DNA from: Desulfovibrio sp. ZJ209
Lineage (GTDB): Bacteria > Desulfobacterota > Desulfovibrionia > Desulfovibrionales > Desulfovibrionaceae
Direction: 5' to 3'
Assembly (NCBI RefSeq): GCF_011039135.1
Contig: NZ_JAAKEJ010000002.1
Location: 248,001 to 312,000, forward strand
DNA: 64,000 bases
Shown: piece after piece, positions 25,492 to 34,960 of the stretch
Numbering within the stretch: the first letter of the stretch is position 1
Layout: each line of letters begins with the position of its first letter
Notes under the pieces: generated by a model
The model's database searches: none
What the model was told of the DNA's origin: nothing
The model's input: the letters and a program-made list of their open reading frames with translations, nothing else
Program-made: the position numbers and the translations under genes

Positions 25492-26529
25492 CTAGTCCTT
25501 GCCGGCCTTGACGTTCCTGGCCGATGGCGGCGTCTGGCCGGTGTGCTTCCAGTCGCTCTTGTCCGGGTCGTTCTCATCGAGCTTGTAGAGCGGCAGCAGG
25601 AAGAGCCAGGTGGCCACGCAGAAGGGCCCGGTCAGGGTGGGCAGGCCCCAGGGCGTCATGAGGGCGTCCATGCCGGCCTGGATGAACACCGTGGCGACCA
25701 CGCCCGTGATGGCCCAGAGCGCCGTGCGCCAGTTGACCTTGTAGAAGGTGCAGCCGAGCGCGATGGCGGTCAGCACGGGGCTGAAGCCGAAGAGGCCGGC
25801 GGTCACGTCCGCCGGGTCGGCCGCGAAGGCGATGGCCACGAAAAGCGCCACGGCCGAGCCCACGGCCGCGTAAATGGCCGCCCACAGGCTGCACACGGCG
25901 AGGCCCACGAGGAAGATGAGGCCGGTGACGGCGTTGTTGATGAGGAAGACCTGCGCAATGCCCTTGAGCCAGTAGATGACGAAAGACTGGATGCTCCAGT
26001 CGATTTCGCCGCCGATGTGGATGATGAGCGCCGGCGAGTCCGCATCGGCGAGCGGCATGCCGGTGAGCACCCGCGCGGAGAGCAGAAAGACCCAGGTCAG
26101 GAAGACGAAGGGGAAGGTCAGCGAATTGATCTTGAAGCGCACGGAGACATTATTGAAGCCGCGCCGCATCCACGTGGTGAGCATGGAGCAGAAGATGAGG
26201 GCGATCCACATGAGCGGCACGGGCGCGAGAAAGGTGGGGAAGGCGCAGCCCACAAGGATGCCGTTGAAGCCCCAGAGGCCGTCTTCGCCGTCCTCGGGAT
26301 ATTCGCCGATGATCCAGCCGGCGAAACTGCTGGCGATGAGGCCCACGAGCGCGCCCCAGGCCACCTGCGGCGCGCCGGCGTTGTAGGCGCCCCAGAAGAT
26401 GCCGGCCAGGAAGAGGATGCCCGTCCACGCGCTCTGCTGGAACATCACCTGGCCCGAGCCGCGCAAGGTGCCCCGCACGGCGCCCTGGAGCGAGAACACA
26501 TAGGTGCGGGGCTGGTCAGTCGTCGCCAT
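25492..26529 (-). CDS. Urea transporter (UT family)
   Basis: A 345-residue membrane protein with about ten helices arranged as two similar halves. The first half has GLWGFNGILVGCAFPTFL and the second GLFGFSPVLTAIALGCTF, the paired signature of UT-type urea channels. It would bring urea to the cytoplasmic urease encoded upstream in the same direction, with repeat copy C occupying the gap to ureD. This is the channel-like family, not the UreI proton-gated type. Confidence 0.85.
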   Translation of the reverse strand: MATTDQPRTYVFSLQGAVRGTLRGSGQVMFQQSAWTGILFLAGIFWGAYNAGAPQVAWGALVGLIASSFAGWIIGEYPEDGEDGLWGFNGILVGCAFPTFLAPVPLMWIALIFCSMLTTWMRRGFNNVSVRFKINSLTFPFVFLTWVFLLSARVLTGMPLADADSPALIIHIGGEIDWSIQSFVIYWLKGIAQVFLINNAVTGLIFLVGLAVCSLWAAIYAAVGSAVALFVAIAFAADPADVTAGLFGFSPVLTAIALGCTFYKVNWRTALWAITGVVATVFIQAGMDALMTPWGLPTLTGPFCVATWLFLLPLYKLDENDPDKSDWKHTGQTPPSARNVKAGKD

Positions 26530-26584
26530 AGCCTTTCTCCTGGATGTTATGTTCTATCAAGCAGTTGCCAGATTTTCCTTAAGT

Positions 26585-26889
26585 CCGTCTGGAGCGAAGC
26601 GGAAGACGGGTGCTCGTGCCGGAAGCATCCTAAAAAATAAGATTTTTTGGTTCCGACGCGCTAGCCGTTGCCCGGCTCGCCGGGCTTACGGATAGCGACA
26701 GCGGTTTCGTTGACTGGCTGACGCGCTACCTAACTGCTGTCTTCATCCGTAGCTTCCTTCGTCGCAACGGCTGAAGCAAGGAGGATAAAAATTTCCGCAG
26801 GGAGTGTACTTAAGTACTCGACCAAGGAAATTTTTCTCTGACGCAGTCGGAACCAAAAAGGCTGTTTTTGACGGATAATTTCGGCATTA
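26585..26889 (+). repeat. Interspersed structured repeat, copy C (305 bp, one module)
   Basis: The arms TTTTTGGTTCCGAC (26644-26657) and GTCGGAACCAAAAA (26846-26859) match perfectly over 14 nt. One 120-bp module (GCTAGCCGTTG to CAACGGCTGAAGC) sits after the left arm and contains its own hairpin CCCGGCTCGCCGGG. The rest of the 26530-26949 gap shows no gene. Confidence 0.9.
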
Positions 26890-26949
26890 TCCAGACAGCA
26901 ATGACACACAACCGCCTCGCAAGCATGACAAAAGCCTTCCCCCTGCCTC

Positions 26950-27897
26950 TCAGCGCCAGGGGAATTCCTTGGGCAGCGGATGCCCCTTGACCGCCTGGCG
27001 GACGGCGGAACAAAACTCCCTCACCACGGCCTTGACCGGCCCCGGCTCCATGCCCAGAACCTTGAAGAGCAGCCCGGCCCCGTTGGGAAGATGCGTCACG
27101 CCCGAGGCGAGACGCCTTTCCGCGTCAATGAAGGGCTCGGTGGCCGCATACACGCTCTCGGCCTGCGCCTCGGGCGCGAGCACGATGACATTGGCGAACA
27201 CGTCATAGCCGTGCATCACGCCCACGTCGCGCAAATGGCCCTCGCGCGGGTCGATGACGAACTTCTCCCTGAAGAGCGGCGTGCCGTCGGGGCGCCGCGC
27301 GTGCGCGCACACGGAGAGCACGTCATACTGGAAGATCTCCCCTTCCTTGTAATACTTGCGGCCCGGCATGTAGATCTCGGAATAGAACATGGCCGCGGTC
27401 GGGTCCACGATGATGTCCGTGTCCGAGATATAGCGGGTGTGGCGGCAGGGGATGATGGGCTCGGGCAAATATTCGAGATACGCATCCGCCTCGAGGGTGA
27501 TGGTCTGGCGCATGGCGGAATAGTTGCTCGTCATCTCCGCGAGCTTGGTGGCGGCGCCCGTGCTGATAAAGGCCATGGCGCCCTTTTTCAGCACGAAGTT
27601 CTGCACATAGCGGTCGCCGTCCACATTGGGCCCGCCCGAGGAGAGGATGTAGACGCAGGGCATCTCCGGGAGCTCTTCGTCGAAATACAACTCCCGCTGC
27701 ACGATGAGCGGCGCCCGGCGGTCGAGCTCGCGCAGGATGGACCTGCCCTCGCTGTTTTTCTCAAAGCCCAGGTTGAGATAGCCGTGCTTGCCCGGGCAGC
27801 CCACATACATGGCCGTAGGCTGCTCGGTGAAGCCCGAAAGCTCCGGCATGGCGTCGAAGTCGACCTTGGGGGCGTCGGAATAGTGCAGTTGCGCCAT
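26950..27897 (-). CDS. ureD: Urease accessory protein UreD/UreH
   Basis: A 315-residue urease maturation scaffold. Characteristic stretches are LHYSDAPKVD at the N-terminus, the KKGAMAFISTGAATKLAEM segment, LEADAYLEYLPEPIIPCRHTRYISDTDI and LRDVGVMHGYDVFANVIVL. UreD binds apo-urease and, with UreF and UreG, delivers nickel to the active site. It is last in the accessory series, six bases after ureG. Repeat copy C separates it from the urea channel gene. Confidence 0.92.
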   Translation of the reverse strand: MAQLHYSDAPKVDFDAMPELSGFTEQPTAMYVGCPGKHGYLNLGFEKNSEGRSILRELDRRAPLIVQRELYFDEELPEMPCVYILSSGGPNVDGDRYVQNFVLKKGAMAFISTGAATKLAEMTSNYSAMRQTITLEADAYLEYLPEPIIPCRHTRYISDTDIIVDPTAAMFYSEIYMPGRKYYKEGEIFQYDVLSVCAHARRPDGTPLFREKFVIDPREGHLRDVGVMHGYDVFANVIVLAPEAQAESVYAATEPFIDAERRLASGVTHLPNGAGLLFKVLGMEPGPVKAVVREFCSAVRQAVKGHPLPKEFPWR

Positions 27898-27902
27898 GGG
27901 GC

Positions 27903-28529
27903 TCAGTTCCCCCCAACCTTGTCGAAGAGCGCCATCTTGAAGATGAGCGAGACGAGCTCGTCGATGCCCTCGCCGGTGAGCGAATTGGTGAACACAAAGG
28001 GCTTGCCCGGCCGCATGAGCTTGCTGTCGTGGTCCATGACATCCAGCGAGGCGCCGACGTAGGGCGCGAGATCCGTCTTGTTGATCACGAGGATGTCGCT
28101 CTGCGAGATGCCGGGGCCGTCCTTGCGCGGGATCTTGTCGCCCGCGGCCACGTCGATGACGTAGATGAAAAAGTCCACCAAGGCCGGGCTGAAGGTGAGG
28201 GTGAGGTTGTCCCCGCCGGACTCGATGAGCACCACGTCCGCATCCGGGAACTTGGCCTCCATCTCCTCCACGGCGGCGATGTTCATGGAGGGGTCCTCGC
28301 GCACGGCCGTGTGCGGGCAGGCGCCGGTCTCCACGCCGATGATGCGGTCTTCCATGAGGATGCCCTTGAGCGTCTTGCGCACGTGCTTGGCGTCCTCGGT
28401 GGTGACGATGTCGTTGGTGATGATGAGCACGTTCATGCCGCGCTCCATGAGGCGGGGGGTGATGGCCTCGATGAGCGCGGTCTTGCCGCTGCCCACCGGG
28501 CCGCCGACGCCGATCCTGCAGGTAGACAT
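27903..28529 (-). CDS. ureG: Urease accessory GTPase UreG
   Basis: A 208-residue SIMIBI-class GTPase. The P-loop is [14 protein letters not shown] at residues about 8-21; the CPH nickel-binding motif is in [14 protein letters not shown], and the ESGGDNL and [10 protein letters not shown] motifs complete the G domain. GTP hydrolysis drives nickel transfer into urease. It is spaced 30 bp after ureF. Confidence 0.95.
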   Translation of the reverse strand: MSTCRIGVGGPVGSGKTALIEAITPRLMERGMNVLIITNDIVTTEDAKHVRKTLKGILMEDRIIGVETGACPHTAVREDPSMNIAAVEEMEAKFPDADVVLIESGGDNLTLTFSPALVDFFIYVIDVAAGDKIPRKDGPGISQSDILVINKTDLAPYVGASLDVMDHDSKLMRPGKPFVFTNSLTGEGIDELVSLIFKMALFDKVGGN

Positions 28530-28559
28530 AGGGCCTCGCTAGCGTTTGTGCCGTCAGGC

Positions 28560-29306
28560 TCAGTTCATGAACATGCGCATGCTGCCCTTTTCGTGCAGGG
28601 AGGCAAGGATGTCCATCTCGGGAACAAAGGCGTTCATGTTCTCAAAGCCCATTGCGCGGGCTTTTTCATACATGGCTTCCACCTCGCCGCCGAGTTCCGA
28701 AAGAATTTTCTGCGTGTCGTAGTGCGAAACGCGCACAAGGCGCAGCGCCGCGGAGAGCACCATGTTGATGACGCCGTACTGGTGCGACACATAGAGCTCC
28801 TTTTCGCCCAGGCCGTCCAGCGCGAAGGCGATGCCCTGCGCCACCGGGAAGGTGCCGGGTGTCACGCCCGCCTCGATGTCGGCCAGCCAGCGCCCGAAGA
28901 GGCTCCCCTCGCCGTGGCGCCGGAGCCCGAGCTCCGCGAATTTCTTGCCCATGCGGCAGAGCATGAGCCTCGCCTCGTCGTTCATCTTGAAGAGCAAGAG
29001 CTGGCGGTCGGCCGCGCGGACGGCCTCATACTCCCCCTTGCGGGCGGCGCGGAAGGCGAGCAAGGCCGCCACGCCGTCGCTGAACGCGGCCTGCGTGGCC
29101 ACCGAGCGCGCATAGTCCCGCAATGTCGAGGCGTCATGCACGAGGCCGAGGTGCGCCGCGGTCTCAAGGCCGTTGGAAAAGGAGAAAGTCCCCACCGGGA
29201 AGGCGGAGTCCGTCATCTGGATGAGCCGGAACAGGCCGGCCATGGAAGGCGCCCCGGCGGAAGGCGCGCCGGCTTCGGCGGGCACGGCTGGGGCCTCAGT
29301 GCTCAT
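28560..29306 (-). CDS. ureF: Urease accessory protein UreF
   Basis: A 248-residue all-helical protein. The UreF pattern is seen in LFRLIQMTDSAFPVGTFSFSNGLE near residue 25, GVTPGTFPVAQGIAFALDG in the middle and RVSHYDTQKILSELGGEV near the end. It works with UreD to control UreG during nickel insertion. The start MSTEAP at 29306 overlaps the ureE stop by 11 bases; a longer frame exists but lies in the His-codon tract of ureE. Confidence 0.9.
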   Translation of the reverse strand: MSTEAPAVPAEAGAPSAGAPSMAGLFRLIQMTDSAFPVGTFSFSNGLETAAHLGLVHDASTLRDYARSVATQAAFSDGVAALLAFRAARKGEYEAVRAADRQLLLFKMNDEARLMLCRMGKKFAELGLRRHGEGSLFGRWLADIEAGVTPGTFPVAQGIAFALDGLGEKELYVSHQYGVINMVLSAALRLVRVSHYDTQKILSELGGEVEAMYEKARAMGFENMNAFVPEMDILASLHEKGSMRMFMN

Positions 29307-29928
29307 GGTGGTGCCCGTGGTGGTGGTCATGCCCATGTTCGTGGTGATGGTCATGCGGGTGGGCATGGTCATGCCCGTGCGCGTGTTCGTGGCTGCCGTG
29401 CGAGGCCCCGCCGAAGAGCCGGCGGATCTCGTGCGGCGCCATGTAGGGGATGACCTCCCGGCCGGGCTGAAATTCGTAGCTCACGCCCTCGAGGTGGTGG
29501 GTGTCCATGACCGAGAGCATGACCTTCTTGTCCACGGTCAGCGGCACATAGATTTTCGTGCCCTTGACCACGGCCGGCCAGTGCTGGTTGCCGATGGCGT
29601 GGCCGAGCTCGAGGCTGCGGCGGATGATGGTCTCGGGGCTTTCGCTGACGAGCGAGGAAAGGTCGAGCACGAGCACGGGGTTGAGGTCGAGCTTCAGCGC
29701 CGCCACATGGCCCTTGTCGGCGTCGTAAAACACGATGTCGCCGTCCACCACCTGCGACTGCCGCTTGAGCGCGATGGGATATTCGGTGCCCCGCTCGCTC
29801 ACGGCGAGAAAGCGCGATTTCTGAGCCGTCCACTGGTCCAGCGGGATATATTCGATGTCGAGCCCGGATAGGCGCTCTTTCCACTCGGGGTCGTGCAGGT
29901 TGCCGAGGATGCTGGTGCAGATTTCCAT
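29296..29928 (-). CDS. ureE: Urease nickel metallochaperone UreE with His-rich tail
   Basis: A 210-residue nickel chaperone. The N-terminal peptide-binding part is followed by the metal-binding domain with GHAIGNQHWPAVV and the DTHHLEGVSYEF region. The last 30 or so residues are an extreme His/Asp/Gly tail (for example HEHAHGHDHAH) with more than 15 histidines, similar in type to the tail of Klebsiella UreE and able to store several nickel ions. The start at 29928 is the first ATG of the family-like region. Confidence 0.92.
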   Translation of the reverse strand: MEICTSILGNLHDPEWKERLSGLDIEYIPLDQWTAQKSRFLAVSERGTEYPIALKRQSQVVDGDIVFYDADKGHVAALKLDLNPVLVLDLSSLVSESPETIIRRSLELGHAIGNQHWPAVVKGTKIYVPLTVDKKVMLSVMDTHHLEGVSYEFQPGREVIPYMAPHEIRRLFGGASHGSHEHAHGHDHAHPHDHHHEHGHDHHHGHHHEH

Positions 29929-29953
29929 GGGGTGTCGGGGTTCTACGGTTAAA

Positions 29954-30012
29954 GGGGGGCGGCAGGGCCGCCCCCCGTGGAGAATGCCGGGAGGCGCCCC
30001 TGCGGGCGCCTC
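29954..30012. promoter_or_regulatory. Two strong stem-loops between ureC and ureE
   Basis: GGGGGGCGGC / GCCGCCCCCC (29954-29976, 3-nt loop) and GAGGCGCCC / GGGCGCCTC (29991-30012, 4-nt loop) are both perfect stems. They fill the only real gap between the structural and accessory urease genes. On the minus strand the first is followed by TTTAA rather than a long T-run, so it may be a partial terminator or an mRNA-stability element. Confidence 0.55.
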
Positions 30013-30025
30013 CGCGGGATCTGGC

Positions 30026-31744
30026 CTAACTGAACCAGTAGAGCTGCGCAAGGGGCAGTTCCTTGGCCGGCGGCACATAGGCGAGGGTGCCGTTCACATA
30101 GACCTTGAAGGTCTCGGGATCGACCTCGATCTTCGGCATGGCGGTGTTGCGCACCATGTCCTGCTTGGTGACCTGGCGGGTCTTGCGCACCGGGTAGATG
30201 ATATTGTCAATGCCAAAGCGGGCCACAGTGCCGGAATCCACGGCCGCCTGCGAGGTGAAGCGCACGCAGGTGCGGGGCAGGGCCTTGCCGAAGCTGCCGT
30301 ACATGGGCCGCATGATCTTGGGCTGCGGCGTGGTCAGGGAGGCGTTGGGGTCGCCCATGTTGGCCCAGTTGATGAGGCCGCCCTTGATGACGAGCTTGGG
30401 CTTGGTGCCGAAGAAGGCCGGCTCCCAGAGCACGAGGTCGGCCATCTTGCCCACTTCGATGGAGCCCAGAATCTCGCTGATGCCGTAGGTGATGGCCGGG
30501 TTGATGGTCATCTGGGCGAGATAGCGCAGCACGCGGAAGTTGTCGTTGCTGTCGCTGTCTTCGGGGAGCTTGCCGCGCACCTGCTTCATGTAGGAGGCCA
30601 TCTGGAAGGTGCGCATGAAGGATTCGCCCACGCGGCCCATGGCCTGCGAGTCCGACGACACCATGGAGATGATGCCGAGGTCATGGAAGACGTTTTCGGC
30701 GGACTGGGTCTCCGGGCGCACGCGGCTTTCGGCGAAGGCCACGTCCGAGGGGATGCCCGGGTTCAGGTTGTGGCAGACCATGATCATGTCAAAGAGCTCG
30801 GCCTGCGAATTGATGCCGAAGGGCAGGGTCGGGTTGGTGGAGGACGGAAGCACGTTGGCCAGGGAGGCCACTTTCAGGAGGTCGGGGGCATGGCCGCCGC
30901 CCGCGCCCTCGGTGTGGTAGCTGTGGATGGTCCTGCCGTCGATGGCGGCGATGGTGTCTTCCACATAGCCGTTTTCATTGAGCGTGTCCGCATGCAGGGC
31001 CACCTGCACGTCCATCTGGTCGGCCACTTCCATGCACTTGCGCAGGGCCGCGCAGGTGGTGCCCCAGTCCTCGTGGATCTTGAGGCCGCAGCAGCCGGCC
31101 ACGATCTGCTCTTCCAGGGTCTCCTTGACGCTGGAATTGCCCTTGCCGAGGAAGCCGATATTGATCGGGATGCCCTCGCAGGCCTCGAACATTTTTTGCA
31201 CGTTCCACACGCCGGAGGTGATGGTGGTGCCGTTGGAGCCGTCCGTGGGGCCCACACCGCCGCCGATGAGGGTGGTGATGCCGTTGGAGAGGCAGTTGTA
31301 GGCCTGCTGCGGGGCCACCATGTGCACATGGCCGTCGATGCCGGCGGCCGTCAAGATGCAGTGCTCGCCCGAGATGGCGTCCGTGGAGGGCCCGGTGCAG
31401 AGGTTGGGGGAGACGCCGTCCATGATGTTGGGGTTGCCGGCCTTGCCGATGCCCGCGATCTTGCCGTCCTTCACGCCCACGTCGGCCTTGATGACGCCGA
31501 GCACCGGGTCGAGGACGGTGACGTTGGTGATGACGAGGTCAAGGGAGCCGCCCTTGCTCGTGATGGTGTTGGCCGTGCCCATGCCGTCGCGCAGGGTCTT
31601 GCCGCCGCCGTAGACCGTTTCGTCGCCGTAGACGCGCAGGTCCTTCTCGATCTCCACATAGAGGTCGGTGTTGCCGAGGCGGATCTTGTCGCCCGTGGTG
31701 GGGCCGAAAAGGTCATTGTTCTGTTTTCTGGAAATGACTGCCAT
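30026..31744 (-). CDS. ureC: Urease alpha subunit
   Basis: A 572-residue catalytic subunit that hydrolyses urea to ammonia and CO2 at a dinickel site. The metal ligands are all present: His139 and His141 (GIDGHVHM), the carbamylated Lys222 (CGLKIHEDWG), His251, His277 and Asp365 (SSDSQAMG). The flap has Cys324 and His325 in IMVCHNLNP, where most ureases have a second histidine in place of Asn326. Numbering is shifted by five from the Klebsiella enzyme. The subunit is separate from ureB, with a 3-bp gap. Confidence 0.95.
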   Translation of the reverse strand: MAVISRKQNNDLFGPTTGDKIRLGNTDLYVEIEKDLRVYGDETVYGGGKTLRDGMGTANTITSKGGSLDLVITNVTVLDPVLGVIKADVGVKDGKIAGIGKAGNPNIMDGVSPNLCTGPSTDAISGEHCILTAAGIDGHVHMVAPQQAYNCLSNGITTLIGGGVGPTDGSNGTTITSGVWNVQKMFEACEGIPINIGFLGKGNSSVKETLEEQIVAGCCGLKIHEDWGTTCAALRKCMEVADQMDVQVALHADTLNENGYVEDTIAAIDGRTIHSYHTEGAGGGHAPDLLKVASLANVLPSSTNPTLPFGINSQAELFDMIMVCHNLNPGIPSDVAFAESRVRPETQSAENVFHDLGIISMVSSDSQAMGRVGESFMRTFQMASYMKQVRGKLPEDSDSNDNFRVLRYLAQMTINPAITYGISEILGSIEVGKMADLVLWEPAFFGTKPKLVIKGGLINWANMGDPNASLTTPQPKIMRPMYGSFGKALPRTCVRFTSQAAVDSGTVARFGIDNIIYPVRKTRQVTKQDMVRNTAMPKIEVDPETFKVYVNGTLAYVPPAKELPLAQLYWFS

Positions 31745-31747
31745 TGC

Positions 31748-32305
31748 TTACTTCCCCCCCTTGGCCTTGGCTGAAAGTTCGGCCTCGTTCACTTCGGCAT
31801 CGGCCTCGGACTCGGAGACCGACTTGAAGCCCATGGCCGCCATCTTCTTGAACGCGCGGATTTTGACCGGGTAGTAGGTCGGATCGTCCTCAAGGCCCGC
31901 GTAGCCGTCGGTGAGGTCGTTGAAGCCGATGAGCCGGCGCTTGCCGCCGAAGGCCACGAGCTCCACTTCCTTCTCCTCGCCGGGCTCGAAGCGGATGGCC
32001 GTGGTGGCCGGGATGTTGAGATGCTTGCCGAAGGCCGCCGGCCGGTCGAACTCCAGATAGCGGTTCACTTCAAAGAAGTGGAAGTGGCTGCCCACCTGCA
32101 CGGGGCGGTCGCCCGTGTTGTGCACCACCACCTTGGCGGTGCGGCGGTGGGCGTTGTAGGTGATGTCGCCGTCGGCAAGGATGACGCCGCCCACGGGGCA
32201 CGGGGTCTTGGGGGTAAAGGCCGGCGTCTTGGGATAGTCGATGGGGGGCGTGCCTTCAAAGACGCCCTGCGGGGTCGAATACGTCTGGGTTTTGGAATCT
32301 GCCAC
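31748..32305 (-). CDS. ureB: Urease beta subunit with long terminal extensions
   Basis: A 185-residue protein. The core (about residues 38-140) is a normal urease beta domain: [59 protein letters not shown]. Ordinary beta subunits are about 100 residues, so this one has roughly 35 extra residues in front and 45 behind, the latter Ala/Glu/Lys-rich. The extensions might affect oligomer assembly. It lies 11 bp after ureA. Confidence 0.92.
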   Translation of the reverse strand: MADSKTQTYSTPQGVFEGTPPIDYPKTPAFTPKTPCPVGGVILADGDITYNAHRRTAKVVVHNTGDRPVQVGSHFHFFEVNRYLEFDRPAAFGKHLNIPATTAIRFEPGEEKEVELVAFGGKRRLIGFNDLTDGYAGLEDDPTYYPVKIRAFKKMAAMGFKSVSESEADAEVNEAELSAKAKGGK

Positions 32306-32316
32306 GTCAACACCCT

Positions 32317-32619
32317 CTACTTGATCGGTTGATGGATGGAAACGAGCCTGGAGCCGTCGGTGAACACGGCCTCCACCTGGAGCAGGGTGATCATGTCGGC
32401 CACGCCTTCCATGACCTGTTCCTTCTTGAGCACCTGCGCGGAATCGTGCATGACCTGTTCAACGGTCTTGCCCTCGCGCGCGCCCTCGAGCGCGGCGGAG
32501 GTGATGTAGGCGACCGCCTCGGGGTAGTTGAGCTTCAGCCCTTTCTTGAGCCGGCGCTCGGCGATGATGCCCATGGAAAGCAGCAGGAGCTTGTCCTGCT
32601 CTTTGGGGGTCAAATGCAT
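32317..32619 (-). CDS. ureA: Urease gamma subunit
   Basis: A 100-residue subunit of standard length, beginning [15 protein letters not shown]. Family motifs include [20 protein letters not shown] and a C-terminal [13 protein letters not shown]. It is the first gene of the urease operon (ureA, B, C, E, F, G, D). The ATG follows an AGGAGGAAGTCAC ribosome site. Confidence 0.95.
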   Translation of the reverse strand: MHLTPKEQDKLLLLSMGIIAERRLKKGLKLNYPEAVAYITSAALEGAREGKTVEQVMHDSAQVLKKEQVMEGVADMITLLQVEAVFTDGSRLVSIHQPIK

Positions 32620-33262
32620 TGTGACTTCCTCCTTTCTGTTGGCAACAAAACGGGACGGAACACATGAGTGACCATGCCCTGACGCTGCCTGAAGGAAGAA
32701 CGCGGGAGAGGAGGTAGTGTCAGGACAAAATCCTTGTAACGACTGTACAAGACTAAACCTTTTTTTTGAAAGTGGCAACCGTTTTTCCCCGGGCTCTCCC
32801 GAAGCGGCGCCGCGGGCCTTAAAGCACTACTTCTTCCGCGTCCGCCCTTTCTTTCATATGTGCAATCTTGCAACGCGCAGCGTGCACAGGCGGGGATACT
32901 TACCCCTGCCCGGCTGCGGGCAGTGCACGAGACAGCCCCCGCCCCCACGCCGAGCCTCCCCGTGCCGCGTGGGGTGGCCGCCGCATTCCCCCCATTCGGA
33001 GAAAGTACGTCCTGGTTACGTCCGCCCTTTCATCCCGAAGAAGGCCTGCGAGAATTTTCTCACTCAAAAGTCAGAAAAAACACGCCTTTACACATCTTCC
33101 CTAATCCTTTACTTAAAGAACTTCGCTTCCGGGCTCCATGGGGTTTTTCTGCAACGCGGCCTCAAAGCATATGGGCCGGGATGCAGGCGCCCGCGATACA
33201 GCACAAGACCCACGCCCCGGCCTGAGAGCGCGCCTCTCCTGAACCCTTCATGGGAGACTGTC
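32620..33262. promoter_or_regulatory. Divergent spacer between urease operon and adiC-like gene
   Basis: This 643-bp gap has no convincing gene. It contains a 6-bp inverted repeat CTTGTA-N7-TACAAG at 32733-32751, about 115 bp upstream of ureA and suited to a dimeric regulator, next to an A/T-rich stretch (T8 near 32760). Further right, 33055-33125 is AT-rich and probably holds the promoter of the rightward transporter gene. I do not recognise the binding protein. Confidence 0.5.
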
Positions 33263-34678
33263 ATGGCAAACACAGCGGATGAACCCCAACGAATGGGCGT
33301 GGTCATGGCAACCTTTCTGGTCGCCGGCAACATGATAGGTTCCGGCGTGTTCCTGCTGCCCGCATCTCTCGCCCGGTTCGGTTCCGTCACCATCCTCACA
33401 TGGCTCGTGACCACCTGCGGCGCCATCGCGCTGGCCCTGACCTTCTCCCGCCTGGCCAATGTGGACCCCGCCGCGGGCGGCCCCTATGCGTATGCGCGCA
33501 ACGCCTTCGGATCCTTTATCGGCTACCAGACGAATCTGGTGTACTGGTTTGCCAATATCGTCGGCAATGTCACCATAGGCGTCGCCGCGGCGAGTTATAT
33601 CGCGCATTTTTTCCCAGTAATTAATGCCAGGCTTCCGGGGCTGCTCCTGCAAATGGGTCTGATCTGGGCATTTGCGTATGCAAACATCCTGGGGCCGCGT
33701 TTCATCGGCTATATCCAGGCCGTCGCCACTTCGGTGAAGCTCGTGCCCATTCTCGGTGTCGGGCTCCTGGGCTGGTTCTGGTTCGATCCGCACATATTCC
33801 TTGATTCGTGGAAGGTCACGGAAGCACCGACCATAAGTGTCGTAGGCGCCACCCTGAACATGACCCTGTGGGCGTTCATCGGGGTGGAAAGCGCCGCCGT
33901 GGCAACGGCCGTGGTGCGCAACCCCAGGCGCAATGTGCCCATTGCCACCATATGCGGGGTCTTGCTTGCGGCGGGGTGCTATATCCTCAGTTCCTCCGTT
34001 ATCATGGGCCTCATTCCCAATGCGGAGTTGCAGGCCTCCACAGCGCCTTTTGCGGATGCCGCAGCCAGGGCTTTCGGGCCGCTGGGGGCCAACATCGTCG
34101 CCGGTTGCGCGGCCATCGGCTGCCTGGGTTCGCTGGGCGGCTGGATGCTCCTCGTTTCGCAGAGCGCGGCCGCGGCAGCGCACGACGGCCTGTTCGGGGA
34201 GATATTTTCGCGTGTGAACCGGCGCGGGGTGCCCGTGGAAGGCATCGGCATCATCGCGGTGATCATGAGCTTTCTGGCCTTTGCCGGCTGCTTCTCAAAA
34301 GACAAGTCCCCTTTTGAGACGCTCCAGGCCTCGGCGGTCATCCTGACCCTGGTTCCCTACCTCTATTCGTGCATCGCCGTGCAAATACTCGCCCACGGCA
34401 GGGTGGAGCCCTGGCGCTATTCCGTGGCCGTGCTGACCGGGCTTGTGGGGTCCGTGTTCTGCATCCTCTCGCTGGCGAACTCCGAGGCGGCGCATGTGCG
34501 CTGGGCCTTTATTTTCCTTTTGTCGGCTGTCATCTTTTATTCGTTGGCCATCCTCCGCAAACATGAGCAGGCGCGCGACGAATGGGCACGCGCCAGACCC
34601 GCTCCGGCATGGATACGCCATGTTACCCTGTGGACGACGCTGCTGCTCCTGGCTGCCGCCTTCCTGTTTTCGGTATAA
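33263..34678 (+). CDS. adiC: Arginine:agmatine antiporter, AdiC-like
   Basis: A 471-residue APC-family antiporter with 12 helices. It follows E. coli AdiC closely: GNMIGSGVFLLPA on helix 1, GGPYAYARNAFG, TLWAFIGVESAAVA and GCLGSLGGWMLL. Residues known to bind arginine or agmatine in AdiC (Asn101, Trp202, Trp293) align with Asn102, Trp203 and Trp294. It would exchange external arginine for internal agmatine across the inner membrane, removing protons through decarboxylation. The ATG at 33263 is preceded by GGGAG. The arginine decarboxylase is the next gene, 282 bp downstream. Confidence 0.85.
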   Translation: MANTADEPQRMGVVMATFLVAGNMIGSGVFLLPASLARFGSVTILTWLVTTCGAIALALTFSRLANVDPAAGGPYAYARNAFGSFIGYQTNLVYWFANIVGNVTIGVAAASYIAHFFPVINARLPGLLLQMGLIWAFAYANILGPRFIGYIQAVATSVKLVPILGVGLLGWFWFDPHIFLDSWKVTEAPTISVVGATLNMTLWAFIGVESAAVATAVVRNPRRNVPIATICGVLLAAGCYILSSSVIMGLIPNAELQASTAPFADAAARAFGPLGANIVAGCAAIGCLGSLGGWMLLVSQSAAAAAHDGLFGEIFSRVNRRGVPVEGIGIIAVIMSFLAFAGCFSKDKSPFETLQASAVILTLVPYLYSCIAVQILAHGRVEPWRYSVAVLTGLVGSVFCILSLANSEAAHVRWAFIFLLSAVIFYSLAILRKHEQARDEWARARPAPAWIRHVTLWTTLLLLAAAFLFSV

Positions 34679-34960
34679 CCGGGAGCATTTTCCGCCGTTC
34701 GCACACGCGGCACAGGGAAGCACCGACAACAGTTTTTCCTTCGGCTATGGGCACCAGTTCATTTCTTTAACTCTTGCTATTAAAGCAAACGATACGGTGT
34801 ACTTAGCTTGTGAGCCGCCTTCACTTTCCGATTTTAAATCATTATTTCAAATAGTTATCATAAAAATATTTAATCATTGACTTTTTTCATCATCAGGTGT
34901 TTCATTTTCCCGTGGAGATTTTTTTCACAATCCATCAACCAGTTTCAAGGGAGGACGATC
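34679..34960 (+). promoter_or_regulatory. AT-rich promoter region of the arginine decarboxylase
   Basis: A 282-bp spacer that is much more AT-rich than its surroundings, especially 34740-34930. TTGACT at 34877 can act as a -35 box, with a weak TTTCAT 17 bp further on; the ribosome site AAGGGAGG sits 7 bp before the ATG at 34961. The base composition suggests a regulated promoter, possibly bound by an H-NS-like or acid-responsive factor, but I see no clear operator. Confidence 0.5.

Noticed and set aside
32733-32751. CTTGTA-N7-TACAAG as a NikR nickel operator upstream of urease
   Set aside because: Spacing and half-sites do not fit NikR consensus sequences that I know; it is kept only as an unassigned inverted repeat.
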